DNA from: Citrobacter freundii ATCC 8090 = MTCC 1658 = NBRC 12681
GTDB lineage: Bacteria; Pseudomonadota; Gammaproteobacteria; Enterobacterales; Enterobacteriaceae
NCBI RefSeq assembly: GCF_011064845.1
Contig: NZ_CP049015.1
Location: 3,038,001 to 3,102,000, forward strand
Length of the DNA: 64,000 nucleotides
Reading direction: 5' to 3'
The notes beneath the pieces are model-generated. The model saw nothing but the letters and a program-made list of their open reading frames with translations, searched no databases and had not been told where the DNA came from. This document shows, piece by piece, positions 32,606-43,321 of this stretch. A program made the position numbers and the translations under genes. How positions within the stretch are numbered: position 1 is the first letter of the stretch; every line of letters starts with the position of its first letter.

Positions 32606-33871
32606 CTAGTTTTTACAAAGAAAGTTTTTAGAAAAAACAAACATAAACATCATCACAATCAAATATAGTGAATAGTTTGTCAAATATGCGTAATTAGCCC
32701 CTTGCACACCGAGTTGTCTCACAAAATATTGAGTAAATAAAACTAATGTTAAAGAGAAAAAAATTTCTGAGAAGATATATAGCTTTGTTTTAGCATTAGA
32801 AAGCATTGGATATGCAATAACCCAACTTATAATTTTTACGACATCTCCACAAAGTTGAACTAAAAACAAATCCCTTGCACCTTTGAACTCATCGGTGAAA
32901 AGAATCTTAATAACTAAATCACGAAAAAAAAATACAGCACCAGCACTCAATATCGCAAACGGAATTACGACCTTCAAAGTATTAATAATTTCCATCTGCA
33001 TTTCGCTTCGCGAAGTCAAGGTAGCCAATTTAGGCAAATAATAAGTTCCAAGCGCGATGGTCAATACTGAAAGATATGTTTCTGAAATACGCCATACAGC
33101 CTGCCATTGTCCTGCATCAACCCAACTTGTATTTGCAATAATTTCATTACGCACAAAAATGAATGATATAGGTACAGTTAAAGCAGTTGTTACTGCCATG
33201 AGAATATAATTCCCCAAGCCGGACAAGTATTTTCGCTCTACTCTTCCCCAAAAATTATTAAAGTTAAACCATGGTTGCCTGAAGTTTAACGCCAACATAG
33301 CAATACCCACAATGGCATTCTGAAGAGCCGCAGCGACTAATGCTCCCTGAATACCATATCTAATAACCATGTAAACCATGACACCTGCAGTAACCAGTGT
33401 CGAAAACATACCTACCTTTATATATTGTCGATATTGCTGTTTTCCATTGATGATTGATGTTAGCAATGTACCTAAGGTCACTAAAGGCAATGAGCAAGCA
33501 CAAAGAATAAGCAACCAGGCATACTCAGTATTGTCAAATAACCATCCCGATAGCATCGTTGAAAAACTAATGGTAATGGCAATCGCAAGTATGCTTATAA
33601 CCAGAGCCCAGTGTACTGCGGCTCTCCACCATGGGGCACATGCTTCTGTGCCCTTAGGTGAAAATTCAGCTGTATACTTGATAATGCCATTACTCGTTGG
33701 GGCATTTACCAGACCATTAAGACTGGTAACCACACTTTGAATTTGCCCCAGCATGGCCATTCCTGATGGGCCAGTATAGATCGCAACTACTTTAGCAATT
33801 ATGAAACCCATTAACATTTTGACTAATGTTAATGAACCAGTCATAGCTGTAACCTTTAGCAATTTCTTCAT
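32606..33871 (-). CDS. wzx: Wzx, O-unit flippase (WzxE-like)
   Basis: The 421 aa product has about twelve membrane spans. Its start ([30 protein letters not shown]) is characteristic of the WzxE type of polysaccharide flippase, rather than the more common O-antigen Wzx type. It would move undecaprenyl-linked O-units across the inner membrane. WzxE itself handles the enterobacterial common antigen unit with its amino-deoxy sugar Fuc4NAc, so similarity may reflect a related amino sugar here. It overlaps the fdtB stop by 4 bases. Confidence 0.88.
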   Translation of the reverse strand: MKKLLKVTAMTGSLTLVKMLMGFIIAKVVAIYTGPSGMAMLGQIQSVVTSLNGLVNAPTSNGIIKYTAEFSPKGTEACAPWWRAAVHWALVISILAIAITISFSTMLSGWLFDNTEYAWLLILCACSLPLVTLGTLLTSIINGKQQYRQYIKVGMFSTLVTAGVMVYMVIRYGIQGALVAAALQNAIVGIAMLALNFRQPWFNFNNFWGRVERKYLSGLGNYILMAVTTALTVPISFIFVRNEIIANTSWVDAGQWQAVWRISETYLSVLTIALGTYYLPKLATLTSRSEMQMEIINTLKVVIPFAILSAGAVFFFRDLVIKILFTDEFKGARDLFLVQLCGDVVKIISWVIAYPMLSNAKTKLYIFSEIFFSLTLVLFTQYFVRQLGVQGANYAYLTNYSLYLIVMMFMFVFSKNFLCKN

Positions 33872-34971
33872 ACAGAAAATTCATTCAAGGCTTCAATTAC
33901 TTTTTCCACATCAAGATTGGACATTGTTGGATCCAGCGGTATTGACAATACCATATTGTGAAGGCTTTCAGTTGTTGGTAAATCAATATCATTCATCCAC
34001 TCATAGGCCTTCTGTTTATGTGGCGGGATAGGATAATGAATTAAAGACTGGATATTATTTTTTGCTAACCAGGACTGTAACAAATCTCTGTATTCACATT
34101 TTACAACAAATAGATGCCATACATGTGCTGAGTCAATTGTAACAGCAGGAAGATGGATTAAAGGATTACTAATACCTTTAATATAAAGATTTGCTATCTC
34201 TTGTCTGCGAAGAGTTTCTTGGGGAAGATATTTTAATTTTACAGTTAACATTGCAGCTTGGATTTCATCTAGACGACTATTAACGCCTGCATATATATTT
34301 TCATATTTTTTTTGTGAGCCATAGTTCCTCAAGGCATAAAGCACATCAGCTAATTGATCATCATTGGTTGTAATTGCCCCTGCATCCCCCAATGCACCAA
34401 GATTCTTTCCCGGATAAAAACTAAATCCTGATGCAATCCCCCAATTACCCGACATTTTGCCATTAATATTTGCACCATGTGATTGAGCGCTATCCTCGAC
34501 TACAAGCAAATTGAATTCATCTGCGATTTCCATAATCTCAGGCATTGGAGATAACTGACCATATAAATGCACTGGTAAAATAAGCTTAGTCTTATTTGTT
34601 ATTGCTAACCTAACATTCTGAGGTGAAAGATTGTAAGTACTGGGGTCTGGCTCGACAAGTACAGGTTTCAAATTATTTGCAGTTATCGCAAGAATAGATG
34701 CGATGTATGTATTAGCCTGTACAATAACCTCATCGCCATCATTTATTTTACCCATCTCCTTCAGGGCTCGAAATATTAAAATTAGTGCATCCAATCCATT
34801 CGCAACGCCTATTACATGCTTAACGCCACAGTAATCAGAAAAATTCCTTTCAAATTTTTGTAACTCCTCGCCCATAATGTACCAACCTGAATCGATTACC
34901 TTCGAACAAGCATTTTTGAGTTCTTCATTGTACCTGGCATTTACTTCTTTCAAATTTAGAAAATTAATCAT
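33868..34971 (-). CDS. fdtB: FdtB-type dTDP-3-oxo-6-deoxyhexose aminotransferase (PLP)
   Basis: This 367 aa DegT/DnrJ/EryC1 family enzyme has PLP lysine K189 in [17 protein letters not shown], preceded by the [11 protein letters not shown] motif with D160. It uses glutamate to aminate C-3 of the ketosugar made by its neighbour FdtA, giving dTDP-Fuc3N or dTDP-Qui3N. Assignment over other sugar aminotransferases rests on adjacency to fdtA, 16 bases away, and rmlA/rmlB supplying the precursor. QdtB (the Qui3N enzyme) is equally similar in kind. Confidence 0.88.
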   Translation of the reverse strand: MINFLNLKEVNARYNEELKNACSKVIDSGWYIMGEELQKFERNFSDYCGVKHVIGVANGLDALILIFRALKEMGKINDGDEVIVQANTYIASILAITANNLKPVLVEPDPSTYNLSPQNVRLAITNKTKLILPVHLYGQLSPMPEIMEIADEFNLLVVEDSAQSHGANINGKMSGNWGIASGFSFYPGKNLGALGDAGAITTNDDQLADVLYALRNYGSQKKYENIYAGVNSRLDEIQAAMLTVKLKYLPQETLRRQEIANLYIKGISNPLIHLPAVTIDSAHVWHLFVVKCEYRDLLQSWLAKNNIQSLIHYPIPPHKQKAYEWMNDIDLPTTESLHNMVLSIPLDPTMSNLDVEKVIEALNEFSV

Positions 34972-34987
34972 AATTAACCTGTCGTAT

Positions 34988-35383
34988 TTAATTTGCTTTC
35001 TTTAAAAAATCATCATAATCACGAATGTAATCTTTCTCATCATAATGACTGTTGGCTAATATCATAAGGACACAATCACTCGAAAAATCATACATTTCAC
35101 GCCATATGTACGATTCAATAAGAAGACCTTGAGCTGGATTATCAAGCACAACCTCTATGCGCTCTGTACCATCATCCAACAGAAAACGACAGGACCCCTT
35201 GACTGCAATTGCAACTTGCTTTAATTCTTTGTGAGCGTGAAAGCCCCTACGAACACCTTCTTTGGTATCAAAAATGTAGTAAACTCTTTTAATACTAAAT
35301 GGTATATTATTTTCTTCTTCTAAAGCGACTAATGAACCGCGATCATCACCATGTTTCTGAAGTGGGATAAGATTTATTTTCAT
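34988..35383 (-). CDS. fdtA: FdtA/QdtA-type dTDP-4-oxo-6-deoxyglucose 3,4-ketoisomerase
   Basis: The 131 aa cupin has the family signature [12 protein letters not shown] (about 46-57) and the [18 protein letters not shown] region. It moves the keto group from C-4 to C-3 of dTDP-4-oxo-6-deoxyglucose, the product of RmlB. FdtA gives the galacto product (to Fuc3N) and QdtA the gluco product (to Qui3N). Two positions thought to decide this look mixed here: R15 (FdtA-like) and R95 (QdtA-like). The name fdtA is therefore provisional. It overlaps rmlC by 4 bases. Confidence 0.87.
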   Translation of the reverse strand: MKINLIPLQKHGDDRGSLVALEEENNIPFSIKRVYYIFDTKEGVRRGFHAHKELKQVAIAVKGSCRFLLDDGTERIEVVLDNPAQGLLIESYIWREMYDFSSDCVLMILANSHYDEKDYIRDYDDFLKKAN

Positions 35384-35931
35384 ACTCCTTCCTTAGTATT
35401 TAATGAAGAAAAAGTTGAGCCGCGCTGATCTTTTTCTGAAATGATATAATCCATGGAAGGCCATTCTATTTTTAAATCTACATCATCCCATTTAATACAA
35501 CGTTCATGATCCGGTGAGTAATACTCTGTAGTCTTATATAGAAATTCGGCATGCTCGCTAAGAGTAAGAAAACCATGAGCAAATCCAGGAGGGATCCAAA
35601 GCTGCTTATTATTCTCTCCTGATAGCACCACACCGAACCACTCGCCATAAGTAGGTGATTCTGTACGTATGTCAACAGCTACATCAAATACTTCCCCACT
35701 CACACACCTGACGAGCTTCCCTTGTTCAAACGGAGCTTCCTGATAGTGTAAACCTCGTAAGACACCTTTACTAGATTTGGACTGATTATCTTGCTTAAAA
35801 CTAACGTCTGAGCTTATATATTTTTTGAATTCTTTATCATTATAACTTTCAAAGAAATATCCCCTCTCATCATGGAATACTCGAGGTTCAATAACCATAA
35901 CGCCACTAAGTGGAGTGTTAATTATATTCAT
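35380..35931 (-). CDS. rmlC: RmlC, dTDP-4-dehydrorhamnose 3,5-epimerase
   Basis: This 183 aa cupin epimerase carries out step 3 of dTDP-L-rhamnose synthesis. The catalytic His H62 is in LRGLHYQ, with KLVRCVSGEVFDVAVDIR lining the site and WIPPGFAHGF after it. Length matches Salmonella RmlC (183). It is separated from rmlA by 414 bases, odd for this operon, and overlaps fdtA by 4. Confidence 0.95.
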   Translation of the reverse strand: MNIINTPLSGVMVIEPRVFHDERGYFFESYNDKEFKKYISSDVSFKQDNQSKSSKGVLRGLHYQEAPFEQGKLVRCVSGEVFDVAVDIRTESPTYGEWFGVVLSGENNKQLWIPPGFAHGFLTLSEHAEFLYKTTEYYSPDHERCIKWDDVDLKIEWPSMDYIISEKDQRGSTFSSLNTKEGV

Positions 35932-36345
35932 CAGTTCCTCTACTTTATTCTAGCAATACATAAAGTCATTTTCTCGATATTTTACGGAGCTATCTACTAA
36001 TGCCTTACCAAGGTCATTCCGGATCTTAGCAAATAAACAACACTTAAAGTTAACTCATTCGAGAAAGTTTTATCTAAAAAAACATGCCAATATGAGCATT
36101 GTCTGCGTTAATATGTCAACTTGATAATTTAATCAACTTAAACTATTTCTTTTCCCTATATTTTATCATGCTACTGTCACTTCCAATCATCTTGAAGTAT
36201 TTACATAGCATTTTTTCTAGCATTTAGCCTAACATTAAAAGTTTCATATAAAATTATGTCTAATATTCGTAAAACACAAAGAACTAATGAAGCCTATCCC
36301 GAAGATTTATGTAACACATAATTATGAAAATGCTAAAATAGATTA
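35932..36345. other. Gap between rmlA and rmlC
   Basis: These 414 AT-rich bases contain no open frame of note and interrupt an otherwise closely packed operon. On the minus strand a perfect -35 TTGACA lies at 36114-36119. CATATT at 36089-36094 is a possible -10 at 19 base spacing. This could be an internal promoter for rmlC onwards, or a relic of a recombination join or lost gene. Confidence 0.45.
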
Positions 36346-37224
36346 TTATTTATTCTCAATCATCTTTAAAAGATATTTCCCATAATTATTTTTCGCTAAA
36401 GGTTTAGCCAATTGAGCTATTTTCTCTGCATCAATAAACCCTTTGCGATATGCGATTTCTTCCGGACAAGAAACTTTCAATCCCTGACGCTCTTCAATTG
36501 TCGCAATAAAGTTACTTGCTTCGATTAAGCTCTGATGAGTACCTGTATCCAGCCATGCATAGCCACGTCCCATCATTGCAACAGATAACCGCCCCTGCTC
36601 CATGTAAATTCGGTTAATGTCTGTAATTTCCAACTCGCCACGTGCTGAAGGTTTTAAGTTCTTTGCCATTTCAACAACATCGTTGTCATAGAAATACAGC
36701 CCTGTCACCGCATAATTACTTTTTGGCTCAAGTGGTTTTTCTTCCAGGCTAATCGCTGTGCCATCCTTGTCGAACTCTACAACACCGTAACGTTCAGGGT
36801 CGTTTACATGATAGGCAAATACAGTTGCGCCACTTTCTTTATTTACGGCTGTATCCATTAATCTAGGAAGATCATGGCCGTAAAAAATATTGTCGCCAAG
36901 CACTAAAGCACAATCATCATTACCGATAAACTCTTCACCAATAATAAATGCCTGAGCAAGGCCATCCGGCGTCGGTTGTACTTTATATTGCAGATTTAGT
37001 CCCCACTGACTACCGTCACCCAGTAACTGCTCAAATCGAGGGGTATCCTGTGGAGTACTAATAATCAGAATGTCACGAATCCCAGCTAACATCAGCGTGG
37101 ACAGCGGATAATAGATCATTGGTTTATCATAGATCGGAAGCAATTGTTTACTAACAGCCATTGTCACCGGATAAAGACGTGTTCCAGAGCCACCAGCTAA
37201 TATAATGCCTTTACGCGTTTTCAT
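36346..37224 (-). CDS. rmlA: RmlA, glucose-1-phosphate thymidylyltransferase
   Basis: The 292 aa nucleotidyltransferase makes dTDP-glucose from dTTP and glucose 1-phosphate. It shows the signature [22 protein letters not shown] and LGDNIFYG, with WLDTGTH near the C-terminus. Length equals the Salmonella/E. coli enzymes (292-293). It feeds both the rhamnose and the 3-amino sugar branches, and is typically inhibited by dTDP-rhamnose. Confidence 0.96.
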   Translation of the reverse strand: MKTRKGIILAGGSGTRLYPVTMAVSKQLLPIYDKPMIYYPLSTLMLAGIRDILIISTPQDTPRFEQLLGDGSQWGLNLQYKVQPTPDGLAQAFIIGEEFIGNDDCALVLGDNIFYGHDLPRLMDTAVNKESGATVFAYHVNDPERYGVVEFDKDGTAISLEEKPLEPKSNYAVTGLYFYDNDVVEMAKNLKPSARGELEITDINRIYMEQGRLSVAMMGRGYAWLDTGTHQSLIEASNFIATIEERQGLKVSCPEEIAYRKGFIDAEKIAQLAKPLAKNNYGKYLLKMIENK

Positions 37225-37277
37225 TTCATGATCTCTTTATATGTCAAAATGCCCATTAAAGGGCATTTAAAATAATT

Positions 37278-38177
37278 TTAAGCTGTCGTAGTTGTAAATA
37301 ATTCAGCCAGCATACGTCTTACACCACTCTCCCACTCGGGTAATACCAGATCAAATTTGTTCTGGAATTTATCAGTGTTTAGCCGAGAGTTATTTGGTCG
37401 TCGCGCAGGGGTAGGATATGCACTGGTAGGAACGGCATTGAGCTTGTTAATAGCCAGTTTTATTCCCGCTTTACGTGCTTCATCGAATACCAGTGCTGCA
37501 TAGTCATGCCATGTGGTCGTGCCACTAGCCACCAAGTGATACAGTCCTGCAACCTCAGGTTGTTTAAGCGCTACACGTATTGCATGAGCCGTACAGTCCG
37601 CTAGCAATTCAGCTCCTGTGGGCGCACCATACTGATCGTTAATCACCGACATTTCTTCGCGCTCTTTTGCGAAACGTAGCATGGTTTTTGCAAAGTTATT
37701 ACCTTTACCCGCGTAAACCCAACTGGTGCGGAAAATTAAATGCCGGACACAATTATCCTGAAGCGCTTTCTCACCCGCCAATTTTGTTTCACCATAAACA
37801 TTCAACGGTGCAGTAGCATCATCTTCACGCCATGGAGTTTCCCCAGTACCAGGAAAGACATAATCAGTCGAATAATGCACGACCCATGCCCCTGTTTCTG
37901 AAGCAGCTTTGGCGATAGCTTCGACACTTCGCGCATTGAGCAGTGTTGCAAACTCAACTTCTGACTCAGCTTTATCTACTGCCGTGTGCGCAGCCGCATT
38001 CACGATCACATCTGGGCGGATTCGACGTACGGTTTCCGCAACGCCCTCTGGGTTACTGAAATCGCCGCAATAATCTTTCGAGTGGACATCAAGCGCAATA
38101 ATTTTTCCAAGAGGTGCTAATGCGCGTTGAAGTTCCCAACCCACCTGTCCATTTTTGCCAAAGAGGAGAATATTCAT
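37278..38177 (-). CDS. rmlD: RmlD, dTDP-4-dehydrorhamnose reductase
   Basis: The 299 aa SDR enzyme completes dTDP-L-rhamnose using NAD(P)H. Its NAD-binding start is LLFGKNGQVGWELQ. The catalytic YxxxK is in NVYGETKLAGE. STDYVF and TSWVYAGKGNNF are typical of RmlD. It shares one base with rmlB. Confidence 0.96.
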   Translation of the reverse strand: MNILLFGKNGQVGWELQRALAPLGKIIALDVHSKDYCGDFSNPEGVAETVRRIRPDVIVNAAAHTAVDKAESEVEFATLLNARSVEAIAKAASETGAWVVHYSTDYVFPGTGETPWREDDATAPLNVYGETKLAGEKALQDNCVRHLIFRTSWVYAGKGNNFAKTMLRFAKEREEMSVINDQYGAPTGAELLADCTAHAIRVALKQPEVAGLYHLVASGTTTWHDYAALVFDEARKAGIKLAINKLNAVPTSAYPTPARRPNNSRLNTDKFQNKFDLVLPEWESGVRRMLAELFTTTTA

Positions 38178-39262
38178 TACTGACGCTCTCCGTAATTCTG
38201 TTCAATCCAGGTTTTATAAGCGCCACTCTTCACATTCTCAACCCACTGGGTATTATTCAAATACCACTCCACCGTTTTACGGATACCGCTTTCGAATGTT
38301 TCCTGCGGTTTCCAGCCCAGCTCATCGCTGATTTTTGCTGCATCAATTGCATAACGACGATCGTGTCCAGGGCGGTCTGTGACGTAGGTCAGTTGATCGC
38401 GGTAAGACCCTTCTTTAGGCACAATCTCATCGAGCAGTTCGCAAATAGTATGTACTACATCCAGGTTTTTCTTCTCGTTATGCCCACCGATATTGTAGGT
38501 TTCACCGACTATACCCTGGGTCACCACGGTATACAGTGCTCGGGCATGATCTTCAACATAGAGCCAGTCGCGAATCTGATCGCCTTTACCATAGATTGGC
38601 AATGCCTTACCTTCCAGCGCATTAAGAATCACCAGCGGGATCAGCTTTTCAGGGAAATGATATGGCCCGTAGTTATTGGAGCAGTTGGTGACAATTGTTG
38701 GGAAACCATAGGTACGTAACCATGCACGAACCAGGTGATCGCTGGATGCCTTAGAAGCAGAATACGGGCTACTCGGCGCATATGCTGTCTTTTCCGTAAA
38801 CAGAGGCAACACGCTACCGGCAGATACTTCGTCTGGGTGTGGCAGGTCGCCGTATACTTCATCCGTAGAGATATGATGGAAACGGAACGCCGCTTTCTTA
38901 TCCGCATCCAGGGTGTTCCAGTAACTACGAGCGGCTTCCAGTAACACATAAGTACCGACGATATTCGTTTCAATAAACGCTGCCGGCCCCGTTATAGAGC
39001 GATCAACATGACTTTCTGCCGCCAGATGCATCACCGCATCTGGTTGATGAGTGGCAAAAATGCGCTCCATTGCCGCTTTATCACAGATATCCGCATGCTC
39101 GAAGTGATAGCGATGACTTTCGCTGACTTCAGAAAGGGACTCAAGGTTACCGGCATAGGTTAGTTTATCGACATTAATAACAGTATCCTGAGTATCTTTA
39201 ATAATATGACGAACTACTGCAGATCCAATGAAACCCGCCCCACCAGTAACAAGTATTTTCAC
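38177..39262 (-). CDS. rmlB: RmlB, dTDP-glucose 4,6-dehydratase
   Basis: The 361 aa SDR enzyme gives dTDP-4-keto-6-deoxyglucose, the branch point for RmlC/RmlD and FdtA/FdtB. The NAD site is [11 protein letters not shown]. The active site has the Asp/Glu pair in [10 protein letters not shown] and YxxxK in [10 protein letters not shown]. It is the first gene of the O-antigen operon after the JUMPstart element. Confidence 0.97.
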   Translation of the reverse strand: MKILVTGGAGFIGSAVVRHIIKDTQDTVINVDKLTYAGNLESLSEVSESHRYHFEHADICDKAAMERIFATHQPDAVMHLAAESHVDRSITGPAAFIETNIVGTYVLLEAARSYWNTLDADKKAAFRFHHISTDEVYGDLPHPDEVSAGSVLPLFTEKTAYAPSSPYSASKASSDHLVRAWLRTYGFPTIVTNCSNNYGPYHFPEKLIPLVILNALEGKALPIYGKGDQIRDWLYVEDHARALYTVVTQGIVGETYNIGGHNEKKNLDVVHTICELLDEIVPKEGSYRDQLTYVTDRPGHDRRYAIDAAKISDELGWKPQETFESGIRKTVEWYLNNTQWVENVKSGAYKTWIEQNYGERQ

Positions 39263-39635
39263 GTTTTAATTCCGAATATCGTTTATATGACTACTATTTA
39301 AATGCTGGTATACAATGCCTGCGTCTGGATATTTACGCACGCTACCGCCCCTGGCCTTACAGCAACCAGAGCACCACTTGATGGATAAAGATGTAACCAG
39401 CCCCGCCAGCTTTCGCAAAGCACGCTAAATTCAAACGCTAATTGTCTTACCAAATGCAGTCGGAAACAAGGAAAAATCCAATCAAAAGAAGATTAAACTT
39501 AGTAGGTTAACTTCTTGTTATCCATTGTTTTTAAAATAAAAAGCGACAGTAACACCCCACAGCATAAAGCATAGACACAGGGATGTTAGCTGCCGCTATT
39601 TTTTCTGGTTTACCGTCACAAAGACCTGTAAATAT
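39263..39635. other. galF-rmlB intergenic region (O-antigen operon leader)
   Basis: These 373 bases contain the JUMPstart/ops element at 39336-39375 and should contain the O-antigen promoter between it and galF. No gene is seen. The stretch from the JUMPstart to the rmlB start is a long untranslated leader, as usual for RfaH-controlled operons. Confidence 0.75.
39336..39378 (-). promoter_or_regulatory. JUMPstart with ops element upstream of the O-antigen operon
   Basis: The minus strand reads GTTGCTGTAAGGCCAGG then GGCGGTAGCGTG (39338-39349), the ops core. RfaH binds a paused RNA polymerase at ops and lets it read long polysaccharide operons. The element lies about 75 bases upstream of rmlB. 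Confidence 0.93.
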
Positions 39636-40529
39636 CTACTCGCTCAGTAGCTTCTCGATGCTCTTACGGAACTTCGGACCTTCTTTCAGGTTACGCAGCC
39701 CATACTTAACGAATGCCTGCATGTAGCCCATCTTTTTACCGCAGTCGTAGCTGTCACCCGTCATCAGCATGGCATCAACAGACTGTTTTTTAGCCAACTC
39801 TGCAATGGCATCAGTCAGTTGAATACGTCCCCAGGCACCTGGTTCAGTTTTTTCCAGTTCTGCCCAGATATCAGCAGAAAGTACGTAGCGGCCTACAGCC
39901 ATCAGATCGGAATCCAGCGTCTGCGGTTGATCAGGTTTTTCAATGAATTCAACGATACGGCTGACTTTACCTTCGTTGTCCAAAGGCTCTTTGGTTTGAA
40001 TAACAGAGTATTCAGACAGATCGCCTTCCATACGCTTAGCCAGCACCTGACTGCGCCCGGTTTCATTAAAACGGGCAACCATAGCAGCGAGGTTGTAGCG
40101 CAGCGGATCCGCACTTGCGGTGTCCAGAACAACGTCAGGTAATACCACGACGAACGGGTTATCACCAATGATAGGGCGAGCACAAAGAATGGAGTGACCC
40201 AGACCCAGTAATTGAGCCTGACGGACGTTCATGATAGTCACGCCCGGAGGACAGATAGACTGCACCTCGGCTAATAACTGGCGCTTAACACGCTGCTCAA
40301 GCAACGATTCGAGTTCGTAAGAGGTGTCGAAGTGGTTCTCAACCGCGTTCTTAGACGCATGAGTTACCAGAACGATTTCTTTGATACCTGCAGCTACAAT
40401 TTCGTCGACAATGTATTGAATCATCGGCTTGTCTACGATCGGCAGCATCTCTTTAGGGATTGCCTTAGTGGCTGGCAACATGTGCATCCCCAGACCCGCT
40501 ACCGGAATAACTGCTTTCAAATTAATCAT
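39636..40529 (-). CDS. galF: GalF, GalU-like UTP-glucose-1-phosphate uridylyltransferase
   Basis: The 297 aa nucleotidyltransferase is nearly identical in outline to E. coli GalF. It carries [17 protein letters not shown], where GalU has GTRMLPAT; the altered loop explains the weak activity reported for GalF, thought to modulate UDP-glucose supply. I chose ATG at 40527-40529 ([12 protein letters not shown]) with AGGTGA upstream. A GTG four codons earlier is possible. It lies between the colanic and O-antigen operons, as in most enterobacteria. Confidence 0.95.
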   Translation of the reverse strand: MINLKAVIPVAGLGMHMLPATKAIPKEMLPIVDKPMIQYIVDEIVAAGIKEIVLVTHASKNAVENHFDTSYELESLLEQRVKRQLLAEVQSICPPGVTIMNVRQAQLLGLGHSILCARPIIGDNPFVVVLPDVVLDTASADPLRYNLAAMVARFNETGRSQVLAKRMEGDLSEYSVIQTKEPLDNEGKVSRIVEFIEKPDQPQTLDSDLMAVGRYVLSADIWAELEKTEPGAWGRIQLTDAIAELAKKQSVDAMLMTGDSYDCGKKMGYMQAFVKYGLRNLKEGPKFRKSIEKLLSE

Positions 40530-40559
40530 TAAGTCATTCACCTATTCATTAGTTGCTGA

Positions 40560-40565
40560 ATTATA
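40560..40565 (-). promoter_or_regulatory. Candidate -10 of the galF promoter
   Basis: The minus strand has a perfect TATAAT 30 bases upstream of the galF ATG. The -35 region at 16-18 base spacing is poor, so this is a suggestion only. Confidence 0.35.
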
Positions 40566-40694
40566 GCTTTTTAGCTTGTTTTAGCCAGTATGAATTACAT
40601 TGTACAGTTGCCGCGTATGTTACGCCGCTTATCTGTAGAATGCAGTAATCTTAAGCTCAAGTATGTGCGACTTGAGCCAGGAATGGTCGCAAAG

Positions 40695-42089
40695 TTACCT
40701 CCCCTGCCCCGGTAGTCGAAAATTCACCGCTTCTACATTCACTACCTGATGGTTTATACGGTCGATGTCAACTGAACTTTGCCCAGCTTCGTTTACTGCA
40801 TGTACGTTGGCCAGTGAGAGTAATGTGTCCTGCCTGGCCATAAACTTACCGCGTACGTCCTGGCGCAGATCGAAGTGCATCTTAAGTGCGGGACCCGTAG
40901 CCGATTGCTGCATCACCCTGACGTTACGTAAAAAAAGGTGCTGCGGTTGGTTGTGCAACTCAAGCGTGGCATGCTTCATCTCCACGTTGGTGATGGCCAC
41001 GAATGACGTTGCATTACCAGAGGAGATCTGAATTCCGCGTAATTTGTATTCACGTTTGGTGTTATCGAGATGGATATTATTTAGCTTAAAGTTTTGTGGA
41101 ATGGATAAATATCGACCTTTGATGACGCCATAACCAATGAGCATACCTGCGCTGTTCTCCATATTGATATTATCAATCACGAAGTTATCACATCCATAAA
41201 TAGCAACCGTCGCATTATCAATGCCTGCTTTCTTACTGAAATCCGGTGTGATATTTCGCGCGGTAATATTACGAATGATAAAGTGTTTGCCGTTCTCAAC
41301 ATGAACTAACTGCCGACAGTCGGTACCGGTGATGTTCGCCACCACGAAGTTTTTTACCGCCAGTTCATCGGGATAGCTATTGTCATAGGTACTGCCCGCC
41401 AGCCCGATACCGATGCCCCAGTTCACATTGCCATTGGTACAGTTAATACGTTCAATGACATGGTCAGAAATGAGGATGTTGCTGTCGTTGATAGCCACAT
41501 TCCACTCAATGGCATCTCCCTGTAGATCGCTAAAACGGCAGTTTGTAATCTTTACGCCGTCCATTCGGTTATGAAAACCCTGACGCAAAATCCCATAGTT
41601 AGCGCGTGTGACAGTAATATCATCAATAATCAGATTACGCATCAGCCTTGAAGTTTTACCGCCGATATAGATTTGCGTCACCGGACCGAAACCGCTCATG
41701 GCAATCCCTTTTATTACACAGTCCGAACCACGTACATCCAGGGTAACGTTCTTCAGGCTCCCGCCTTGCTCGCCCACAACGTTGCATCCATCCTGTAAAA
41801 TAAAGCGCCCACGGCCATTGCCACTTATTCGCCCTTGTATGAAGAGCGTTTTGCCTGGCGGAATAACAATAGCAGTATTGAGATCCTTACATTCCAGGCC
41901 TTTTGGTACGACGACCATTTGCCCTTCTTTGAACGCCTGCCTGAAAGAGGCCACCCAATCCTGTGGGTTGTAATCCTGAATGTTGACGCTGCCCGATGAT
42001 TCAAGCGCGCGAACAACGGGAGAATGCAGCATGACAAGCGCAGAGCCCGCCGTCAGAAAAGTACGGCGTGAGAGTTTGTTCTCTGACAT
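40695..42089 (-). CDS. wcaM: WcaM, colanic acid biosynthesis protein
   Basis: The 464 aa product equals E. coli WcaM in length. A twin-arginine-like N-terminus ([16 protein letters not shown]) suggests export, and the body has right-handed beta-helix/pectate-lyase-like repeats (many V-x-N-I-T/V turns, about residues 120-420). It is the last gene of the operon. Its exact step in colanic acid assembly is not established. Confidence 0.92.
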   Translation of the reverse strand: MSENKLSRRTFLTAGSALVMLHSPVVRALESSGSVNIQDYNPQDWVASFRQAFKEGQMVVVPKGLECKDLNTAIVIPPGKTLFIQGRISGNGRGRFILQDGCNVVGEQGGSLKNVTLDVRGSDCVIKGIAMSGFGPVTQIYIGGKTSRLMRNLIIDDITVTRANYGILRQGFHNRMDGVKITNCRFSDLQGDAIEWNVAINDSNILISDHVIERINCTNGNVNWGIGIGLAGSTYDNSYPDELAVKNFVVANITGTDCRQLVHVENGKHFIIRNITARNITPDFSKKAGIDNATVAIYGCDNFVIDNINMENSAGMLIGYGVIKGRYLSIPQNFKLNNIHLDNTKREYKLRGIQISSGNATSFVAITNVEMKHATLELHNQPQHLFLRNVRVMQQSATGPALKMHFDLRQDVRGKFMARQDTLLSLANVHAVNEAGQSSVDIDRINHQVVNVEAVNFRLPGQGR

Positions 42090-42100
42090 ACAACCTCGAT

Positions 42101-43321
42101 TTACATCGTTTGCAGCAGACTGGCTAACTGTTTATTGATAGCTAACTGATTAAATTCATTTTCAATTTTTTCGCGCGCACACTGCACAATCGACTGTACC
42201 TGCTCACTGTCGAGCAGGCTAAATGCCGCTAAACGCTCTGCCAGTGCCTGCGCGTCGTTTTCCGGTGCCAGCCAGCCTGATTTACCCGACTCGACCAGCT
42301 CCGGGATCCCGCTGTGAACGGTGGAAATCACCGGAATACCCACCGCCATCGCCTCCATCAGTGCCACCGGGATCCCTTCCATATCGCCGTCTCTTCCGGT
42401 GATCGAAGGCAGCAAAAATACATCCGCCTGTTCAAGCATCTCCTTTACCTGATGACTGGGCTTAAAGCCGGGCATCTCAATAACGCCATCGAGTTGATAT
42501 TGCTCGATCAGCGTACGTAAACGACGCTCCCAAGGGCCTATACCCAGAATTCGATAACGAAATGAAACGCCCTGCTCTTTTAACTGACGACAAGCTTCGA
42601 TGGCGAGGTGCAGTCCTTTTTTCTCGGTTAACCGGGCAACAGAGATTATTTCCAGCGGTGCAGTTGGCGATTTCAACTGGCGTGGCGTAAAGCGTGTCAT
42701 ATCGATTCCCATACGCGAGACGGCAATTTTTTGCGGCGGACATCCCATGTTTTTTAACCGTCCGGCCCAGAGATTGCTGATGGGCAACATTAAATCACCG
42801 CGTTGAAACAGCTGCTGATACTCAGGGGTATAGCGGGCCAAAACGCCCCGGTGCGAAACATCAATCCCATGAAATACCGTGGCGATTTTTCCGCGGATCA
42901 TCCCAAGCTCACGCAGCTTGGCGGCCGTTACGCCTGCGGGCCCAAAATGAGCAATAAAAACATCCGCCTCAAACGCTCGCGGATTCCCGCCGCAAATAGC
43001 TGCCAAAATCAGATTGCGCGCCTCCTCACCATAGCGTGCAACATTAAGCGCTTTCCAGGTCGCTGCGCGGGTAATACCGTGCAGAGCCGCCGCTGCCCTA
43101 TATTTCAGTTTCGCCAGTTTGCTTTCCGGTTCATTCAGCAACCAGCGAGTTTTTTCACCCAGACGGTAGGTATTAAAGGAGGCATGAGTATTTTCAAGAT
43201 CGCCCTTCTGCAAAGCGACAATCTCCACGTCGTAGCCCATATCGATAAATGCGGTTATCTGATTGAGTACAAATGTCTCGGAGGAGAGCGGAAATTTAAG
43301 CAGGAAAAAACCAATCTTCAT
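42101..43321 (-). CDS. wcaL: WcaL, colanic acid glycosyltransferase (GT4)
   Basis: The 406 aa GT-B enzyme has donor-site motifs [17 protein letters not shown] and [20 protein letters not shown] (GT4 EX7E). It corresponds to E. coli WcaL (406 aa), thought to add galactose to the growing repeat. It overlaps wcaK by 4 bases (ATGA) and precedes wcaM by 11. Confidence 0.94.
   Translation of the reverse strand: MKIGFFLLKFPLSSETFVLNQITAFIDMGYDVEIVALQKGDLENTHASFNTYRLGEKTRWLLNEPESKLAKLKYRAAAALHGITRAATWKALNVARYGEEARNLILAAICGGNPRAFEADVFIAHFGPAGVTAAKLRELGMIRGKIATVFHGIDVSHRGVLARYTPEYQQLFQRGDLMLPISNLWAGRLKNMGCPPQKIAVSRMGIDMTRFTPRQLKSPTAPLEIISVARLTEKKGLHLAIEACRQLKEQGVSFRYRILGIGPWERRLRTLIEQYQLDGVIEMPGFKPSHQVKEMLEQADVFLLPSITGRDGDMEGIPVALMEAMAVGIPVISTVHSGIPELVESGKSGWLAPENDAQALAERLAAFSLLDSEQVQSIVQCAREKIENEFNQLAINKQLASLLQTM

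Noticed and set aside
40655..40677. Stem GCTCAAG/CTTGAGC downstream of wcaM as an operon terminator
   Set aside because: It has only 7 bp and no T run on the coding strand; too weak to call.
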